Assembly (NCBI RefSeq): GCF_900215515.1
Contig: NZ_OBEI01000010.1
Coordinates: 1-64,000, forward strand
Length of the DNA stretch: 64,000 nucleotides
Direction of reading: 5' to 3'
From: Persephonella hydrogeniphila
Lineage (GTDB): Bacteria > Aquificota > Aquificia > Aquificales > Hydrogenothermaceae
Shown here: positions 1 through 8,836 of the stretch, in pieces
Layout: each line of letters starts with the position of its first letter
Position numbering within the stretch: position 1 is the stretch's first letter
Position numbers and translations under genes: made by a program
The notes under the pieces: model-generated
What the model saw: only the letters and a program-made list of their open reading frames with translations
What the model was told of the DNA's origin: nothing
Databases searched by the model: none

Positions 1-78
1 ATCCCGAAGGGATACAGCGACCAACGGGAGCAGCCTAAGCCTGTGGAGCTGGCACTGTCGGCGGACAATTGGCTATAA
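1..78 (+). CDS. tnpB: TnpB (IS200/IS605 family RNA-guided nuclease), C-terminal tail only
   Basis: Frame 1 is open from the window edge to a TAA at 76-78 and encodes 25 residues with a proline-rich stretch (REQPKPVEL) followed by a short tail ending in DNWL. Such tails are typical of the extreme C-terminus of TnpB proteins, downstream of the RuvC and zinc-finger domains, which lie outside the window. The call rests mainly on what follows: the stop codon sits inside a hairpin and is followed by an IS605-like right end. TnpB is an RNA-guided DNA nuclease that uses RNA from the 3' end of its own element. Whether the rest of the gene is intact cannot be seen. Confidence 0.72.
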   Translation: MPKGYSDQREQPKPVELALSADNWL

Positions 79-145
79 GCCAATTGACTACGAGATATCC
101 AGCTGTGAAGCAGGAAGCTCGCTGTTAAAACGGCGAGTGGTTCAC
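1..145 (+). mobile_element. Right end of an IS200/IS605-family (IS1341-like) element
   Basis: The segment holds the tnpB tail, then a subterminal hairpin whose arms are CTCGCTG (118-124) and CGGCGAG (131-137) around a TTAAAA loop, followed by TGGTTCAC ending at 145. A hairpin followed by GTTCAC is the usual architecture of IS200/IS605 right ends, which have no terminal inverted repeats. The left end and any tnpA lie upstream of the window, so it is unknown whether this is a complete mobile element or a tnpB-only relic. Confidence 0.7.
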
Positions 146-146
146 C

Positions 147-183
147 AAACACTGTTTGATTTTTGTTTTATATATGTTAAGAT
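147..183 (+). promoter_or_regulatory. Putative nuoH promoter with an 11-bp palindrome over the -35 region
   Basis: TTGATT (156-161) and TAAGAT (178-183), spaced 16 bp, form a plausible sigma-70 promoter for the nuo genes. The palindrome AAACACTGTTT (147-157) overlaps the -35 element. The same arrangement, with only the central base changed, occurs before acnB (21766-21776). The remaining leader, 184-223, shows nothing but the GAGGTTAGG Shine-Dalgarno. Confidence 0.45.
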
Positions 184-223
184 TTTTTAACCAAAAGCCA
201 TAATAACATTACACGAGGTTAGG

Positions 224-1234
224 ATGGAACTACTGGGAACTGTTGTTGTTTTGACGGTAAAATCTTTGATATTCATTATCGGAATGTTTTTGGGGGCTGC
301 TTATCTTACACTTCTTGAAAGAAAATTTGCAGGTCATGTACAACAGAGACCAGGACCCCTTCATGTAGGTCCGCATGGTTTTCTACAGCCTATAGCTGAT
401 GCCCTTAAGGTTCTTACAAAGGAAGATCTTGTTCCTGATAGTGTAGACAAGTTCTTGTTTTACCTTGCCTCTTTGATGGCTTTTGTTCCTGCTATTATGA
501 TTCTTGCAGTTGTTCCTTTTGGAGATCCGTTCACAATTTTTGGTGTTGAGATAAAACCTTATATAACAGACCTTAATATAGGTCTTCTTTTAGCACTTGC
601 TTTTGGAAGTATATCTATTTATGGCGTTATATTTGCAGGATGGGCTTCTAACTCTAAATATCCAATGATTGGTGGTCTTAGAAAAGCTGCTGTCTTAATA
701 GGTTATGAGGTCGCCTTAGGATTTGCTATGGTAGGTCCTATAATGATGGCAGGTTCATTTTCTTTAAGGGAAATTGTAGAGGCCCAGCAGGGAATGTGGT
801 TTATAATACCGAATATACTTGCCTTTGTTGTAATAATTTTCTGTATTCTTGCTGAAACCGGAAGAACTCCATTTGACGTTCAGGAGGCTGAAGCTGAACT
901 TGTAGGTGGGTATGTAACAGAGTATACAGGAATGAAATTTGGACTTTTTCCTCTTGCTGAATGGTATATAGCAACATTTGTTTTATCTGCTATAACAGTA
1001 ATTCTTTTCTTTGGGGGATGGAATCCACTTCCTTTAATGGGATGGCTTCCTATACCGGCAATTGTATGGTTTTTCATAAAAGTATTTCTCCTGTTTATGT
1101 TCTTCCTGTGGGTACACTGGACGCTCCCAAGATACAGGGTAGATCAGATTACAGAGCTTGCCTGGAAAATAATGCTACCTCTTTCACTGGCAAATATATT
1201 CATTGTTGCAGTATGGATAATGATTTTTGGTTAA
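224..1234 (+). CDS. nuoH: NADH-quinone oxidoreductase subunit H
   Basis: NuoH (ND1 family) is the membrane subunit of complex I at the junction with the peripheral arm, beside the quinone channel. At 336 aa it has the family's usual length. Recognisable ND1 motifs are the N-terminal LLERKFAGHVQQRPGP, the acidic loop region with ETGRTPFDVQEAEAELVGGY, and about eight hydrophobic segments. It opens a seven-gene nuoHIJKLMN run. nuoA-G are not downstream, so they lie either beyond the upstream insertion element or elsewhere. The ATG follows a good GAGG ribosome-binding site. Confidence 0.97.
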   Translation: MELLGTVVVLTVKSLIFIIGMFLGAAYLTLLERKFAGHVQQRPGPLHVGPHGFLQPIADALKVLTKEDLVPDSVDKFLFYLASLMAFVPAIMILAVVPFGDPFTIFGVEIKPYITDLNIGLLLALAFGSISIYGVIFAGWASNSKYPMIGGLRKAAVLIGYEVALGFAMVGPIMMAGSFSLREIVEAQQGMWFIIPNILAFVVIIFCILAETGRTPFDVQEAEAELVGGYVTEYTGMKFGLFPLAEWYIATFVLSAITVILFFGGWNPLPLMGWLPIPAIVWFFIKVFLLFMFFLWVHWTLPRYRVDQITELAWKIMLPLSLANIFIVAVWIMIFG

Positions 1235-1235
1235 G

Positions 1236-1838
1236 ATGGTAAAAGTAAAATACGTGGACAGACCTGAGCTTACAAATAAGGAAAGGGTATTTTTCCTTGA
1301 TTTTATAAAAGGGATGAAAATAACAATAAAGAACTTCTTTAGAAAAACCATTACGACATACTATCCCTTTGAAAAAATAACTCCTCCTAAGAGATTCAGA
1401 GGTACTCATGCCCACAGAGTGAAAAATGGTAAAGAACCTCCTTCTTTTAAGGTGTTAGAAAAATTTATGAATATAAAAGAAGGAGAGAGCAGGTGTGTTG
1501 CTTGTTATATGTGTCAGCAGGCCTGCCCTGTTCCAGAACTTTTTAAAATAGAAGCTGTACAGCAGTTAGATGGTAGAAAAAAAGTTGTCAGATTTGATAT
1601 GAATCTCCTGAACTGTATGTACTGTGGTCTTTGCACAGAAGCATGTCCGGTAGACTGTTTAATAATGACTGATATATATGAAACAGCTTCTTACCACAGA
1701 GCCGGTTGTGTTACACATATAGATGACATGTCAAAGAGAGCTATTGATTTTGATAACAGGCGTTATGATGAGCCTGATAGAATCTGGATTGATGATAAAG
1801 AAAGAAGTAAGTTATGGGGGCAAATTAAATGGAGTTAA
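1236..1838 (+). CDS. nuoI: NADH-quinone oxidoreductase subunit I (8Fe-8S ferredoxin-type)
   Basis: NuoI carries two [4Fe-4S] clusters (N6a/N6b) that pass electrons towards quinone. Two classical motifs are visible, CVACYMCQQACP (Cys 87, 90, 93, 97) and CMYCGLCTEACP (Cys 127, 130, 133, 137). The ATG at 1236 begins one base after the nuoH stop. An in-frame TTG at 1227 overlaps the end of nuoH and would add three residues. Neither start has a clear ribosome-binding site, so translation is probably coupled to nuoH. The basic N-terminal helix is typical of membrane-associated NuoI. Confidence 0.96.
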   Translation: MVKVKYVDRPELTNKERVFFLDFIKGMKITIKNFFRKTITTYYPFEKITPPKRFRGTHAHRVKNGKEPPSFKVLEKFMNIKEGESRCVACYMCQQACPVPELFKIEAVQQLDGRKKVVRFDMNLLNCMYCGLCTEACPVDCLIMTDIYETASYHRAGCVTHIDDMSKRAIDFDNRRYDEPDRIWIDDKERSKLWGQIKWS

Positions 1839-2359
1839 CAGTAGCTGGTTTCTGGATTTTTTCAACTCTTGCTGTTCTTTCTGCTATAGGGGTGGTCTTT
1901 TTCAGAAATATTATCTATGCTGTTCTTTCTCTAATATCTACACTTATAATGGTTTCAGGACTTTTCTTCTCTATGGGAGCTGAGCTTATAGGTGCCCTTC
2001 AGATAATTATTTATGCAGTTGCTATTGTTGTATTTTATGTTCTTGTTATATCTACAGTTCCTGAGTTTAAAGGAAAGGCATTTGAACCAAGATATATGCT
2101 TATATCTATACCTGTAGGATTTTTAATATTCCTTGAACTTGCCTTTGTTTCCCTTTATGGAGCGTGGAAATCAAATACGGGAATTTTTACACCTGAAGTT
2201 ATAAACGAAGTGGGAAATGTAAAGGCTGTGGCTACAGTTCTTTTTACAAAGTACCTTTTCCCCTTTGAAGTAGCGTCTCTTATTCTTTTAGTTGCAATGA
2301 TTGGAGCAATTATTCTCGGGAAAAAAGAACATGTAATAGATGAGGAGGCTAAAGGCTGA
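1829..2359 (+). CDS. nuoJ: NADH-quinone oxidoreductase subunit J
   Basis: NuoJ (ND6 family), 176 aa, is a hydrophobic subunit with about five transmembrane helices. The segment GALQIIIYAVAIVVFYVLVI matches the conserved ND6 helix containing the pi-bulge that couples quinone reduction to proton pumping. The gene overlaps the end of nuoI by 10 bp, and its stop overlaps the start of nuoK, so the three are translationally coupled. Confidence 0.95.
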   Translation: MELTVAGFWIFSTLAVLSAIGVVFFRNIIYAVLSLISTLIMVSGLFFSMGAELIGALQIIIYAVAIVVFYVLVISTVPEFKGKAFEPRYMLISIPVGFLIFLELAFVSLYGAWKSNTGIFTPEVINEVGNVKAVATVLFTKYLFPFEVASLILLVAMIGAIILGKKEHVIDEEAKG

Positions 2360-2661
2360 TGGTTCCTTACGAATATTATGTTGCTCTAAGTGGATTGCTT
2401 ATGGTTTTAGGGTTAATAGGTGTTGCTATAAGAAGGAATATTATAGCTCTTCTTCTGTCTACAGAGCTTATGTTAAACGCTGTAAATATAGCCTTTGTGG
2501 CATTTGATATGAAGCTTGCAGATGTAAGCGGTCAGGTTTTTGTGTTCTTTATTCTTACTATAGCTGCAGCAGAGGCAGCTGTTGGACTTGGTCTTATTAT
2601 GGCAATATACAGGTTACGTAAAGATGTTGATACAGAAACACTTACAGAACTAAAAAATTAA
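2359..2661 (+). CDS. nuoK: NADH-quinone oxidoreductase subunit K
   Basis: NuoK (ND4L family), 100 aa with three transmembrane helices, has the usual length. Conserved membrane glutamates lie in LLSTELMLNAVNIAF and in the third helix (AAAEAAVGLGL); in the family these belong to the central proton channel. The ATG shares a base with the nuoJ stop codon. Confidence 0.96.
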   Translation: MVPYEYYVALSGLLMVLGLIGVAIRRNIIALLLSTELMLNAVNIAFVAFDMKLADVSGQVFVFFILTIAAAEAAVGLGLIMAIYRLRKDVDTETLTELKN

Positions 2662-2671
2662 GAGGAGAGAG

Positions 2672-4618
2672 ATGGAGTACTTATGGATTATACCTTTTTC
2701 ACCTCTAATAGCCTTTGTAATTATAGGTTTATTTGGATATAAATTCCTGAGGGAGCCTTTATCTGGAATTGTTGCTGTTATAGCTGTTGCTATCTCTGCT
2801 GTGGTATCTGTAATAGGATTTATTCAGGTGGCAGCCACAGGCGAGTATTACAATCTAAAACTTTTTACATGGATGCCTATAGGGGATTATGAGATATCTG
2901 TAAGTATTCTGTGGGATCCTCTTTCTGCATTAATGACCTGTGTTGTTACTGTGATATCAACTTTTATTTTCATATTTGCAACAGGTTATATGAGAAATGA
3001 GCCTTCTTATCCAAGATTTTTCGCTTATCTGTCCCTTTTTGTATTTATGATGCTGATGCTTACACTTTCAGATAATCTTGTACAGCTGTTCTTTGGATGG
3101 GAAGGTGTTGGACTTGCGTCGTATCTTCTCATCGGATTTTACCACCATAAAAATTCAGCTGCAGATGCTGCATTTGAGTCCTTTATAACAAACAGAGTGG
3201 GGGACTGGCTGTTTTTACTTGGTTTACTGCTTGCGTTTGCTACATTTGGAACATTAGATTACATAGATATATTCAATAAACTTCCTGAAGCAGAGTACTG
3301 GATTATCACAGCGATAGCACTTCTTTTATTCGGAGGTGCTGTAGGTAAGTCTGCACAACTTGGTCTACATATATGGTTGCCAAACGCGATGGAAGGTCCC
3401 ACCCCTGTTTCTGCTTTAATTCATGCTGCTACGATGGTTGCAGCTGGTGTTTATATGGTATCAAGACTTATGCCTGTATTTGCTGCTTCTGATTTAGCCC
3501 TTGATGTGGTTCTTTTTGTTGGGGTTGCTTCAGCATTTATAGCAGCAACTATGGGTCTTGTACAGAACGATATAAAAAGGATTATTGCTTATTCAACTAT
3601 GTCACAGCTTGGTTATATGTTTGCTGCAGAAGGATTAGGTTTATTTGGTGAGGGAATGTTCCACCTTACATCCCACGCTGTATTTAAAGCTTTACTTTTC
3701 CTTGCAGCAGGTTCTGTCCTTATAGGAATTCACCATATTCTGAATGTTCAGAAAATGGGACAGCTTAGAAAATATATGCCTATAACTGCTGTAACATTCC
3801 TTATAGGTGCACTTGCACTGGCAGGGATACCTCCTTTTGCTGGATTTTTCTCTAAAGACCCTATTATTGAAGGTGCTTATGAGATATCAAAGCTTGCCTG
3901 GTTCTTCCTATGGATTGGTGCGCTCCTTACAGCATTTTATATATTTAGACTTTACTTCCTTGCTTTTGAGAATGGAGATAGACTCGATCCCCATGTTAAA
4001 AAACATGTACATGAATCACCTCCTACGATGACAGTACCTCTTATAGTTCTCGCATCAGGAGCTGTAGTTTTAGGGTTTTTCAAAGAGTTTTTTGGCAATT
4101 TCCTGAAACCTTCCCTTGAACCTTCTCAAATGACGTTTTTAAATGAAGAAACTAAAAAGTTAGTTGAAGAAGGTTTGAGCAGGGCACATCACGTTCATAT
4201 AGCAGAAGATGCATGGCATTTTATGGTTCATTCTTTAACATCTCCATTAGGATTACTTGCACTTTTTACAGCACTTTTAGGTATATTTTTCGCCTGGGTA
4301 ATTTACCAGCTCAAAAAGATCGATGCAAGAGAGATCGCAAAAACTTTCAGACCTCTCTATCTCCTTCTTTATAACAGATGGTATTTTGACTTTGTTTACT
4401 ACGCAATATTTGTTTATGGTTACTACAAGTTCTCTAAGATACTCTGGTTTATAGGAGATAAAGTAATTATAGATGGAATTGTTGATGGTTCTGCAAAAAC
4501 ATCCCTTGTTACTGGGGATGGCCTGAGATTATTCCAGTCTGGAAGGATTGGCGGGTATATAACACAAATGGCAATTGGGATACTGATATTCCTTGGAATA
4601 TTCTTACTTTTTGTGTAG
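2672..4618 (+). CDS. nuoL: NADH-quinone oxidoreductase subunit L
   Basis: NuoL (ND5 family), 648 aa, is the distal antiporter-like proton pump of complex I. The sequence shows the ND5 core with LFFGWEGVGLASYLLIGFY, the lysine/histidine helix LGLHIWLPNAMEGPTPVSAL, and NDIKRIIAYSTMSQLGYMF. A C-terminal extension with the horizontal helix and a last anchor segment is present. An AGGAGAGAG ribosome-binding site precedes the ATG. It belongs to the nuoHIJKLMN operon. Confidence 0.97.
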   Translation: MEYLWIIPFSPLIAFVIIGLFGYKFLREPLSGIVAVIAVAISAVVSVIGFIQVAATGEYYNLKLFTWMPIGDYEISVSILWDPLSALMTCVVTVISTFIFIFATGYMRNEPSYPRFFAYLSLFVFMMLMLTLSDNLVQLFFGWEGVGLASYLLIGFYHHKNSAADAAFESFITNRVGDWLFLLGLLLAFATFGTLDYIDIFNKLPEAEYWIITAIALLLFGGAVGKSAQLGLHIWLPNAMEGPTPVSALIHAATMVAAGVYMVSRLMPVFAASDLALDVVLFVGVASAFIAATMGLVQNDIKRIIAYSTMSQLGYMFAAEGLGLFGEGMFHLTSHAVFKALLFLAAGSVLIGIHHILNVQKMGQLRKYMPITAVTFLIGALALAGIPPFAGFFSKDPIIEGAYEISKLAWFFLWIGALLTAFYIFRLYFLAFENGDRLDPHVKKHVHESPPTMTVPLIVLASGAVVLGFFKEFFGNFLKPSLEPSQMTFLNEETKKLVEEGLSRAHHVHIAEDAWHFMVHSLTSPLGLLALFTALLGIFFAWVIYQLKKIDAREIAKTFRPLYLLLYNRWYFDFVYYAIFVYGYYKFSKILWFIGDKVIIDGIVDGSAKTSLVTGDGLRLFQSGRIGGYITQMAIGILIFLGIFLLFV

Positions 4619-4629
4619 GGGGCTGAAGA

Positions 4630-6138
4630 ATGACTGTAGAATTTGTTAATGCTACATTTCCGATAATTACGATTTCAATCGTAATACCGCTACTTGCTGC
4701 CGGATTACTCTTTTTCCTTCCTGAAAGAAATGCAAAACCAGTAAGTATCATCGCATCTATTATTGTGTTTATACTTACAACATATATGCTTTTTGCTTAT
4801 GATTACTCTAGCTACAAAATACAGTTTTATGAAAAATACACATGGATTCCTTATTTGGGTGTTAGCTATGAGGTTGGGGTTGATGCACTTTCTTTGACAC
4901 TTACATGGCTTACAGCTCTCTGTTTTGTAGTCTCTTTTGTTTGGAGTACAAATATACAGAAAAGGATAAAAGAGTACTTTATAGCTTTTCTTGTCCTTGA
5001 AGCTGCATGTATTGGTGTTTTTGTTTCCTGGGATCTTGTCTGGTTCTATATATTCTGGGAAGCAATGCTTATCCCTATGTTCCTTATAATAGGTGTGTGG
5101 GGATATGCTGAAAGAATCTATGCTGCAACAAAGTTCTTTATATACACATTCTTTGGTTCTCTTTTCCTGCTTATCGGTGTTGTAGGAATGTATGTGTACC
5201 AGTATATGGAAAAGGGCATACTTTCAACAAGCTATTTTGATCTTGTAAACCTCGGTCTTCCATTCAAGTTAGAAATTATTTTCTTTCTTCTTCTTGCCCT
5301 TGGGTTTGCTATTAAAGTTCCTATGTGGCCGTTCCATACATGGCTTCCTGCAGCTCACGTTCAGGCTCCTACGGCAGGTTCTGTTATTCTTGCTGCAGTT
5401 CTCCTTAAAATGGGAACTTACGGCTTTGTTAGATTTTCTCTTCCCTGGTTTCCTGAGGCATCAAAATACTTTATTCCGGTAATGTTTGCCCTTGGAGTTA
5501 TAGCGATTATATACACAGCTATGATGGCTCTTGCGCAGACACATATAAAAAGGATAATAGCTTATTCGTCTGTATCCCATATGGGATTTGTAACTATCGG
5601 TACATTTGCACTTAATATGGAAGGACTTAACGGAGCTATCATTATGATGATAGCCCACGGTGTAACGTCTGCAGCTTTATTCCTGTCTGCCGGCTTTATT
5701 TACGAAAGAATTCATTCTTACGAGATAAAAGATCTTGGTGGACTTGCCAAGTATATGCCTGTATTTGCTACTCTTTTTATGATATCTGCTATGGACTCTG
5801 CCGGTCTGCCGGGTTTATCTGGGTTTGTAGGTGAGTTTCTCTCTCTGTACGGGGCTTTCAAAGTAAGTATACTTACTGCTGTTTTGGCAGGATTAAGTCT
5901 TATAGTTGGTGCCGGTTATACCCTCTGGCTATACCACAAATCTATGTTCAAAGAGGGAGAGCTACCACCTGAAAAAATAGAGAAATGGGAAAAACTAAAG
6001 GATATGAATACAGTTGAGTTTTTATCTTTCTTACCTCTAATTATAATGATGTTTGTTATAGGTCTTTATCCTGCATGGTGGATTAGATTACTAGAAACAA
6101 CTTCTGCAGCTATTCTTTCTAAGTTTATAGGAGGCTAA
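4630..6138 (+). CDS. nuoM: NADH-quinone oxidoreductase subunit M
   Basis: NuoM (ND4 family), 502 aa, is the second antiporter-like pump. Diagnostic motifs are FYIFWEAMLIPMFLIIGVWG (with the conserved glutamate), MWPFHTWLPAAHVQAPTAGSV and THIKRIIAYSSVSHMGFV. About 14 hydrophobic segments fit the family. It starts 11 bp after nuoL with GGGGCTGAAG before the ATG and ends 3 bp before nuoN. Confidence 0.97.
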   Translation: MTVEFVNATFPIITISIVIPLLAAGLLFFLPERNAKPVSIIASIIVFILTTYMLFAYDYSSYKIQFYEKYTWIPYLGVSYEVGVDALSLTLTWLTALCFVVSFVWSTNIQKRIKEYFIAFLVLEAACIGVFVSWDLVWFYIFWEAMLIPMFLIIGVWGYAERIYAATKFFIYTFFGSLFLLIGVVGMYVYQYMEKGILSTSYFDLVNLGLPFKLEIIFFLLLALGFAIKVPMWPFHTWLPAAHVQAPTAGSVILAAVLLKMGTYGFVRFSLPWFPEASKYFIPVMFALGVIAIIYTAMMALAQTHIKRIIAYSSVSHMGFVTIGTFALNMEGLNGAIIMMIAHGVTSAALFLSAGFIYERIHSYEIKDLGGLAKYMPVFATLFMISAMDSAGLPGLSGFVGEFLSLYGAFKVSILTAVLAGLSLIVGAGYTLWLYHKSMFKEGELPPEKIEKWEKLKDMNTVEFLSFLPLIIMMFVIGLYPAWWIRLLETTSAAILSKFIGG

Positions 6139-6141
6139 GGG

Positions 6142-7611
6142 ATGTCAGTATTACAGGAACTTGTGGCAGGAATTGGAGTACCAAACTTTAAAGTTTTAAT
6201 ACCTGAGATAATTATACTTCTTACCGCTCTTATCGTTTTTGTCATTGAGCTTTTAACGAAGGCAAGGGTATTAATAACGGCAGTTACTGCAGTTGGTCTA
6301 TTCCTTGCTGCGATACCTACTCTTACCATGGAACAGGGAGATATAACATTCTATGGTTTATATATAGTTGACTCATTTTCCCTTACATTTAAGTTTTTCC
6401 TTATACTTTCTACATTTTTTGTTGTTATTGTGCTGAGACCTTATCTGGAGTCTAAAAACACTTATTACGGAGAGTATTACTATCTGATTCTTTTTGCCCT
6501 CCTCGGTATGATGATGATGGTTTCAGCTCCAAATCTTGTTACATTCTACATGGGAGTTGAACTTGCATCTATCACTATTTATATACTTGCAGGTATGTTT
6601 AAAAAGGATTATCTCTCTAAAGAGGGCGCATTTAAGTATCTTATAATGGGAGGTACAGGTACAGCAATAATAAGCTATGGTATAGCCCTTGTTTATGGAA
6701 GAACAGGATCTTTTGATTTTTCCACAATAGCAGACAGTATAACCCAGAACAGCCTTGATGTAGGGGCTGTAGCAGGTATTGTTCTCATTATAATAGGTCT
6801 TGGTTTAAAAGCATCTTCAGTTCCTTTCCATTTCTGGACACCTGATGCTTATCAGGGAGCTCCTACTCCTATAACAGCTTTTATGGCTGTGGCTGCTAAA
6901 ATTGCCACATTTGCTGTTATTCTGAGGGTTATGGTTGAGGCATTCCCGTTTGCCTATGAGATATGGAATCTTGGATGGGCACTCCTTGCAGCGGCATCTA
7001 TGATATTTGGTAATTTTGTTGCCCTCAGACAGGATAATGTAAAAAGGATGCTTGCCTATTCTTCTGTTGCCCATTCAGGTTATATATTGGCTGCACTTGC
7101 AGCACCTACAGATGCAGCTTTTGCAGCTTTAATATTTTACTCTCTTGTTTATATTTTTATGGGACTTGGTGGATTTATATTCCTTTCTGCACTGGAGAGG
7201 CAGTATAACTGGAGTAACCATATAGATGATTTTAGGGGTCTTGCAAAAAGATCACCTATGCTTGCGTTATTTATGCTTATATTTATGTTCTCCCTTTTAG
7301 GTATACCTCCAACAGTTGGATTTTTTGGAAAACTTGGTATATTTATGGCTTTAATTGGTTCTGATATATGGTGGCTTGCTGTTGTTCTTGTAATAATGAG
7401 TATAGTTTCTGCAGGATACTATCTTAGAGTTGTTATATATATGTATATGCATGAACCAAAAAGCTCTGCAAGATTTAATCTTTCCCTTGGTGAAGCCTTT
7501 ACTCTTGCATTTATGGCTACTTTTGTTCTTATTCTGGGCGTATATCCAACAATATTCTGGGATATATCCAGTATTCTTGGAAACCTTCTTATACAGGGTG
7601 TTGGAAGGTAA
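6142..7611 (+). CDS. nuoN: NADH-quinone oxidoreductase subunit N
   Basis: NuoN (ND2 family), 489 aa, is the third antiporter-like pump and the last nuo gene here. Visible motifs include [36 protein letters not shown] and [19 protein letters not shown]. The stop codon directly abuts the ATG of gmk, so the run continues into housekeeping genes without a terminator. Confidence 0.97.
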   Translation: MSVLQELVAGIGVPNFKVLIPEIIILLTALIVFVIELLTKARVLITAVTAVGLFLAAIPTLTMEQGDITFYGLYIVDSFSLTFKFFLILSTFFVVIVLRPYLESKNTYYGEYYYLILFALLGMMMMVSAPNLVTFYMGVELASITIYILAGMFKKDYLSKEGAFKYLIMGGTGTAIISYGIALVYGRTGSFDFSTIADSITQNSLDVGAVAGIVLIIIGLGLKASSVPFHFWTPDAYQGAPTPITAFMAVAAKIATFAVILRVMVEAFPFAYEIWNLGWALLAAASMIFGNFVALRQDNVKRMLAYSSVAHSGYILAALAAPTDAAFAALIFYSLVYIFMGLGGFIFLSALERQYNWSNHIDDFRGLAKRSPMLALFMLIFMFSLLGIPPTVGFFGKLGIFMALIGSDIWWLAVVLVIMSIVSAGYYLRVVIYMYMHEPKSSARFNLSLGEAFTLAFMATFVLILGVYPTIFWDISSILGNLLIQGVGR

Positions 7612-8229
7612 ATGAAAGGAGAACTTTTCGTACTGTCCTCTCCTGCGGGAGGGGGCAAAACTACTATTGCAAACTCTTTGATTAAAGAAATCCCAAATCT
7701 TAAAAGGGTTGTTACCTGCACGACAAGAAAACCCCGCCCTAACGAAAAAAACGGTGTTGATTACTTTTTTCTGTCAAAAGATGAGTTTGAGGAAAGAATA
7801 AAAAAGGGGGATTTTCTTGAGTATGCCGTTGTTCATGGAAACTACTACGGGACACCCAGAAAAGAAGTAGAAGAAGAACTTTCAAAGGGGTATGATCTTA
7901 TTCTTGTTATTGATGTTCAGGGGATGAGGCAGATAAAAAAAAATAAGCAGGATGTTATAACAGTATTTATTCTTCCTCCATCTATTGAAGAACTTGTCAG
8001 AAGAATGAAAAAAAGAGGTGATTCTGAAGAAGAGATAAAAAAAAGACTGGAGACAGCGAAAAAGGAGATTCCAGCATGGAAAGAGTATGATTTTGTTGTG
8101 ATTAATGATATTTTAGAAGAGGCAAAGGAAAAGATAAAACAGATAATACTGGTTCAGAGACTGAAAAGTTCAAGATTTAATCCTGATGTGATAAAGGACA
8201 GGGAGTTAAGGGAGTTGATGGGATTATGA
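7612..8229 (+). CDS. gmk: Guanylate kinase
   Basis: Guanylate kinase phosphorylates GMP to GDP. The 205-aa protein shows the P-loop SSPAGGGKTT near the N-terminus (variant of the usual SGPSGAGKST), the GMP-binding TTRKPRPNEKNGVDYFF, and IDVQGMRQIKK. The ATG immediately follows the nuoN stop with AAGG upstream. The pairing with rpoZ shortly downstream is common in bacteria; here a VanZ-like gene lies between them. Confidence 0.96.
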   Translation: MKGELFVLSSPAGGGKTTIANSLIKEIPNLKRVVTCTTRKPRPNEKNGVDYFFLSKDEFEERIKKGDFLEYAVVHGNYYGTPRKEVEEELSKGYDLILVIDVQGMRQIKKNKQDVITVFILPPSIEELVRRMKKRGDSEEEIKKRLETAKKEIPAWKEYDFVVINDILEEAKEKIKQIILVQRLKSSRFNPDVIKDRELRELMGL

Positions 8230-8573
8230 AGGAAAGAACCTTAAAGATCATTTTCTGGGTTTACACGCTTTTTATTCTTTATTTTTCTTTTAGTCCACAG
8301 GTAATAGAAACACCAACTTCTGATAAGATCAACCATTTTGTTGCTTTTTTTGTTTTTTCTATACTTGTTAAAGAAGCTTACAGAACAACATACTGGGGTT
8401 CTTTCTTTTATTCTTTGTTTTTCAGTGTATTTATAGAGGTAGTTCAGTACTTTCTTCCTTACAGACAGGCTGAGTACGGTGATTTCTCGGCAGATCTTCT
8501 TGGTATCACATCCGGTCTTTTTATGTATTTTGTTATAAAACTTACCTATCTGGAACTTAAACATAAAGAGTGA
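8226..8573 (+). CDS. VanZ-like membrane protein
   Basis: This is a 115-aa protein with about four hydrophobic helices. The pattern SFSPQV...DKINHFVAFFVFS followed by FIEVVQYFLPYRQAEYGDFSADLLG is typical of the VanZ-like family (a conserved His in helix 2, then E.xQ..P.R...D...N/D). Family function is unclear outside teicoplanin resistance. It overlaps gmk by 4 bp and is probably co-translated. No resistance role should be assumed. Confidence 0.8.
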   Translation: MKERTLKIIFWVYTLFILYFSFSPQVIETPTSDKINHFVAFFVFSILVKEAYRTTYWGSFFYSLFFSVFIEVVQYFLPYRQAEYGDFSADLLGITSGLFMYFVIKLTYLELKHKE

Positions 8574-8613
8574 TATATTATAATTTTGGAAAATTTAAAT
8601 CGGAGGAAAAGTT

Positions 8614-8823
8614 TTGAGCAGAAGACCGCTTATAGAACAGGCTCTTAAAAGGGTAAACAACAGGTATGAGCTCGTACATGCAGCTGCAAAGCTTGCAAAA
8701 GAGCTTTATGAAACAGGGGCAGAAAGTTATGTAACAGAAGAAGGAATTCCTCTGAAAAAAACAGTGATAGCTATAGATGAAATAGCAAAAGGAAGGGCTG
8801 TTATACTGAGAAAATCCGAATAA
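8614..8823 (+). CDS. rpoZ: RNA polymerase omega subunit
   Basis: Omega helps fold and assemble the beta' subunit. The 69-aa protein has the family pattern RRPLIEQALKRVNNRYELVHAAAKLAKEL and a later KKTVIAIDEIAKGRA. The start is TTG with a strong CGGAGG ribosome-binding site; no ATG is available nearby. A TATAAT at 8579-8584 could give it a private promoter besides read-through from gmk. Confidence 0.93.
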   Translation: MSRRPLIEQALKRVNNRYELVHAAAKLAKELYETGAESYVTEEGIPLKKTVIAIDEIAKGRAVILRKSE

Positions 8824-8836
8824 CAGGGTATACTAT

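Larger units (their letters stand above)
1..161 (+). ncRNA. omegaRNA (reRNA) scaffold of TnpB, with guide starting near 146
   Basis: The omegaRNA of TnpB elements overlaps the 3' end of tnpB and runs to the right end, and the flanking DNA supplies the guide. Visible here: stem AGCTGG (47-52) with CCAGCT (99-104) enclosing a perfect 9-bp hairpin CAATTGGCT/AGCCAATTG (66-74 with 78-86, containing the tnpB stop), then the terminal hairpin 118-137. The guide would begin at about 146, inside the nuoH promoter region. The 5' boundary is not visible and expression is inferred from the family. Confidence 0.6.
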
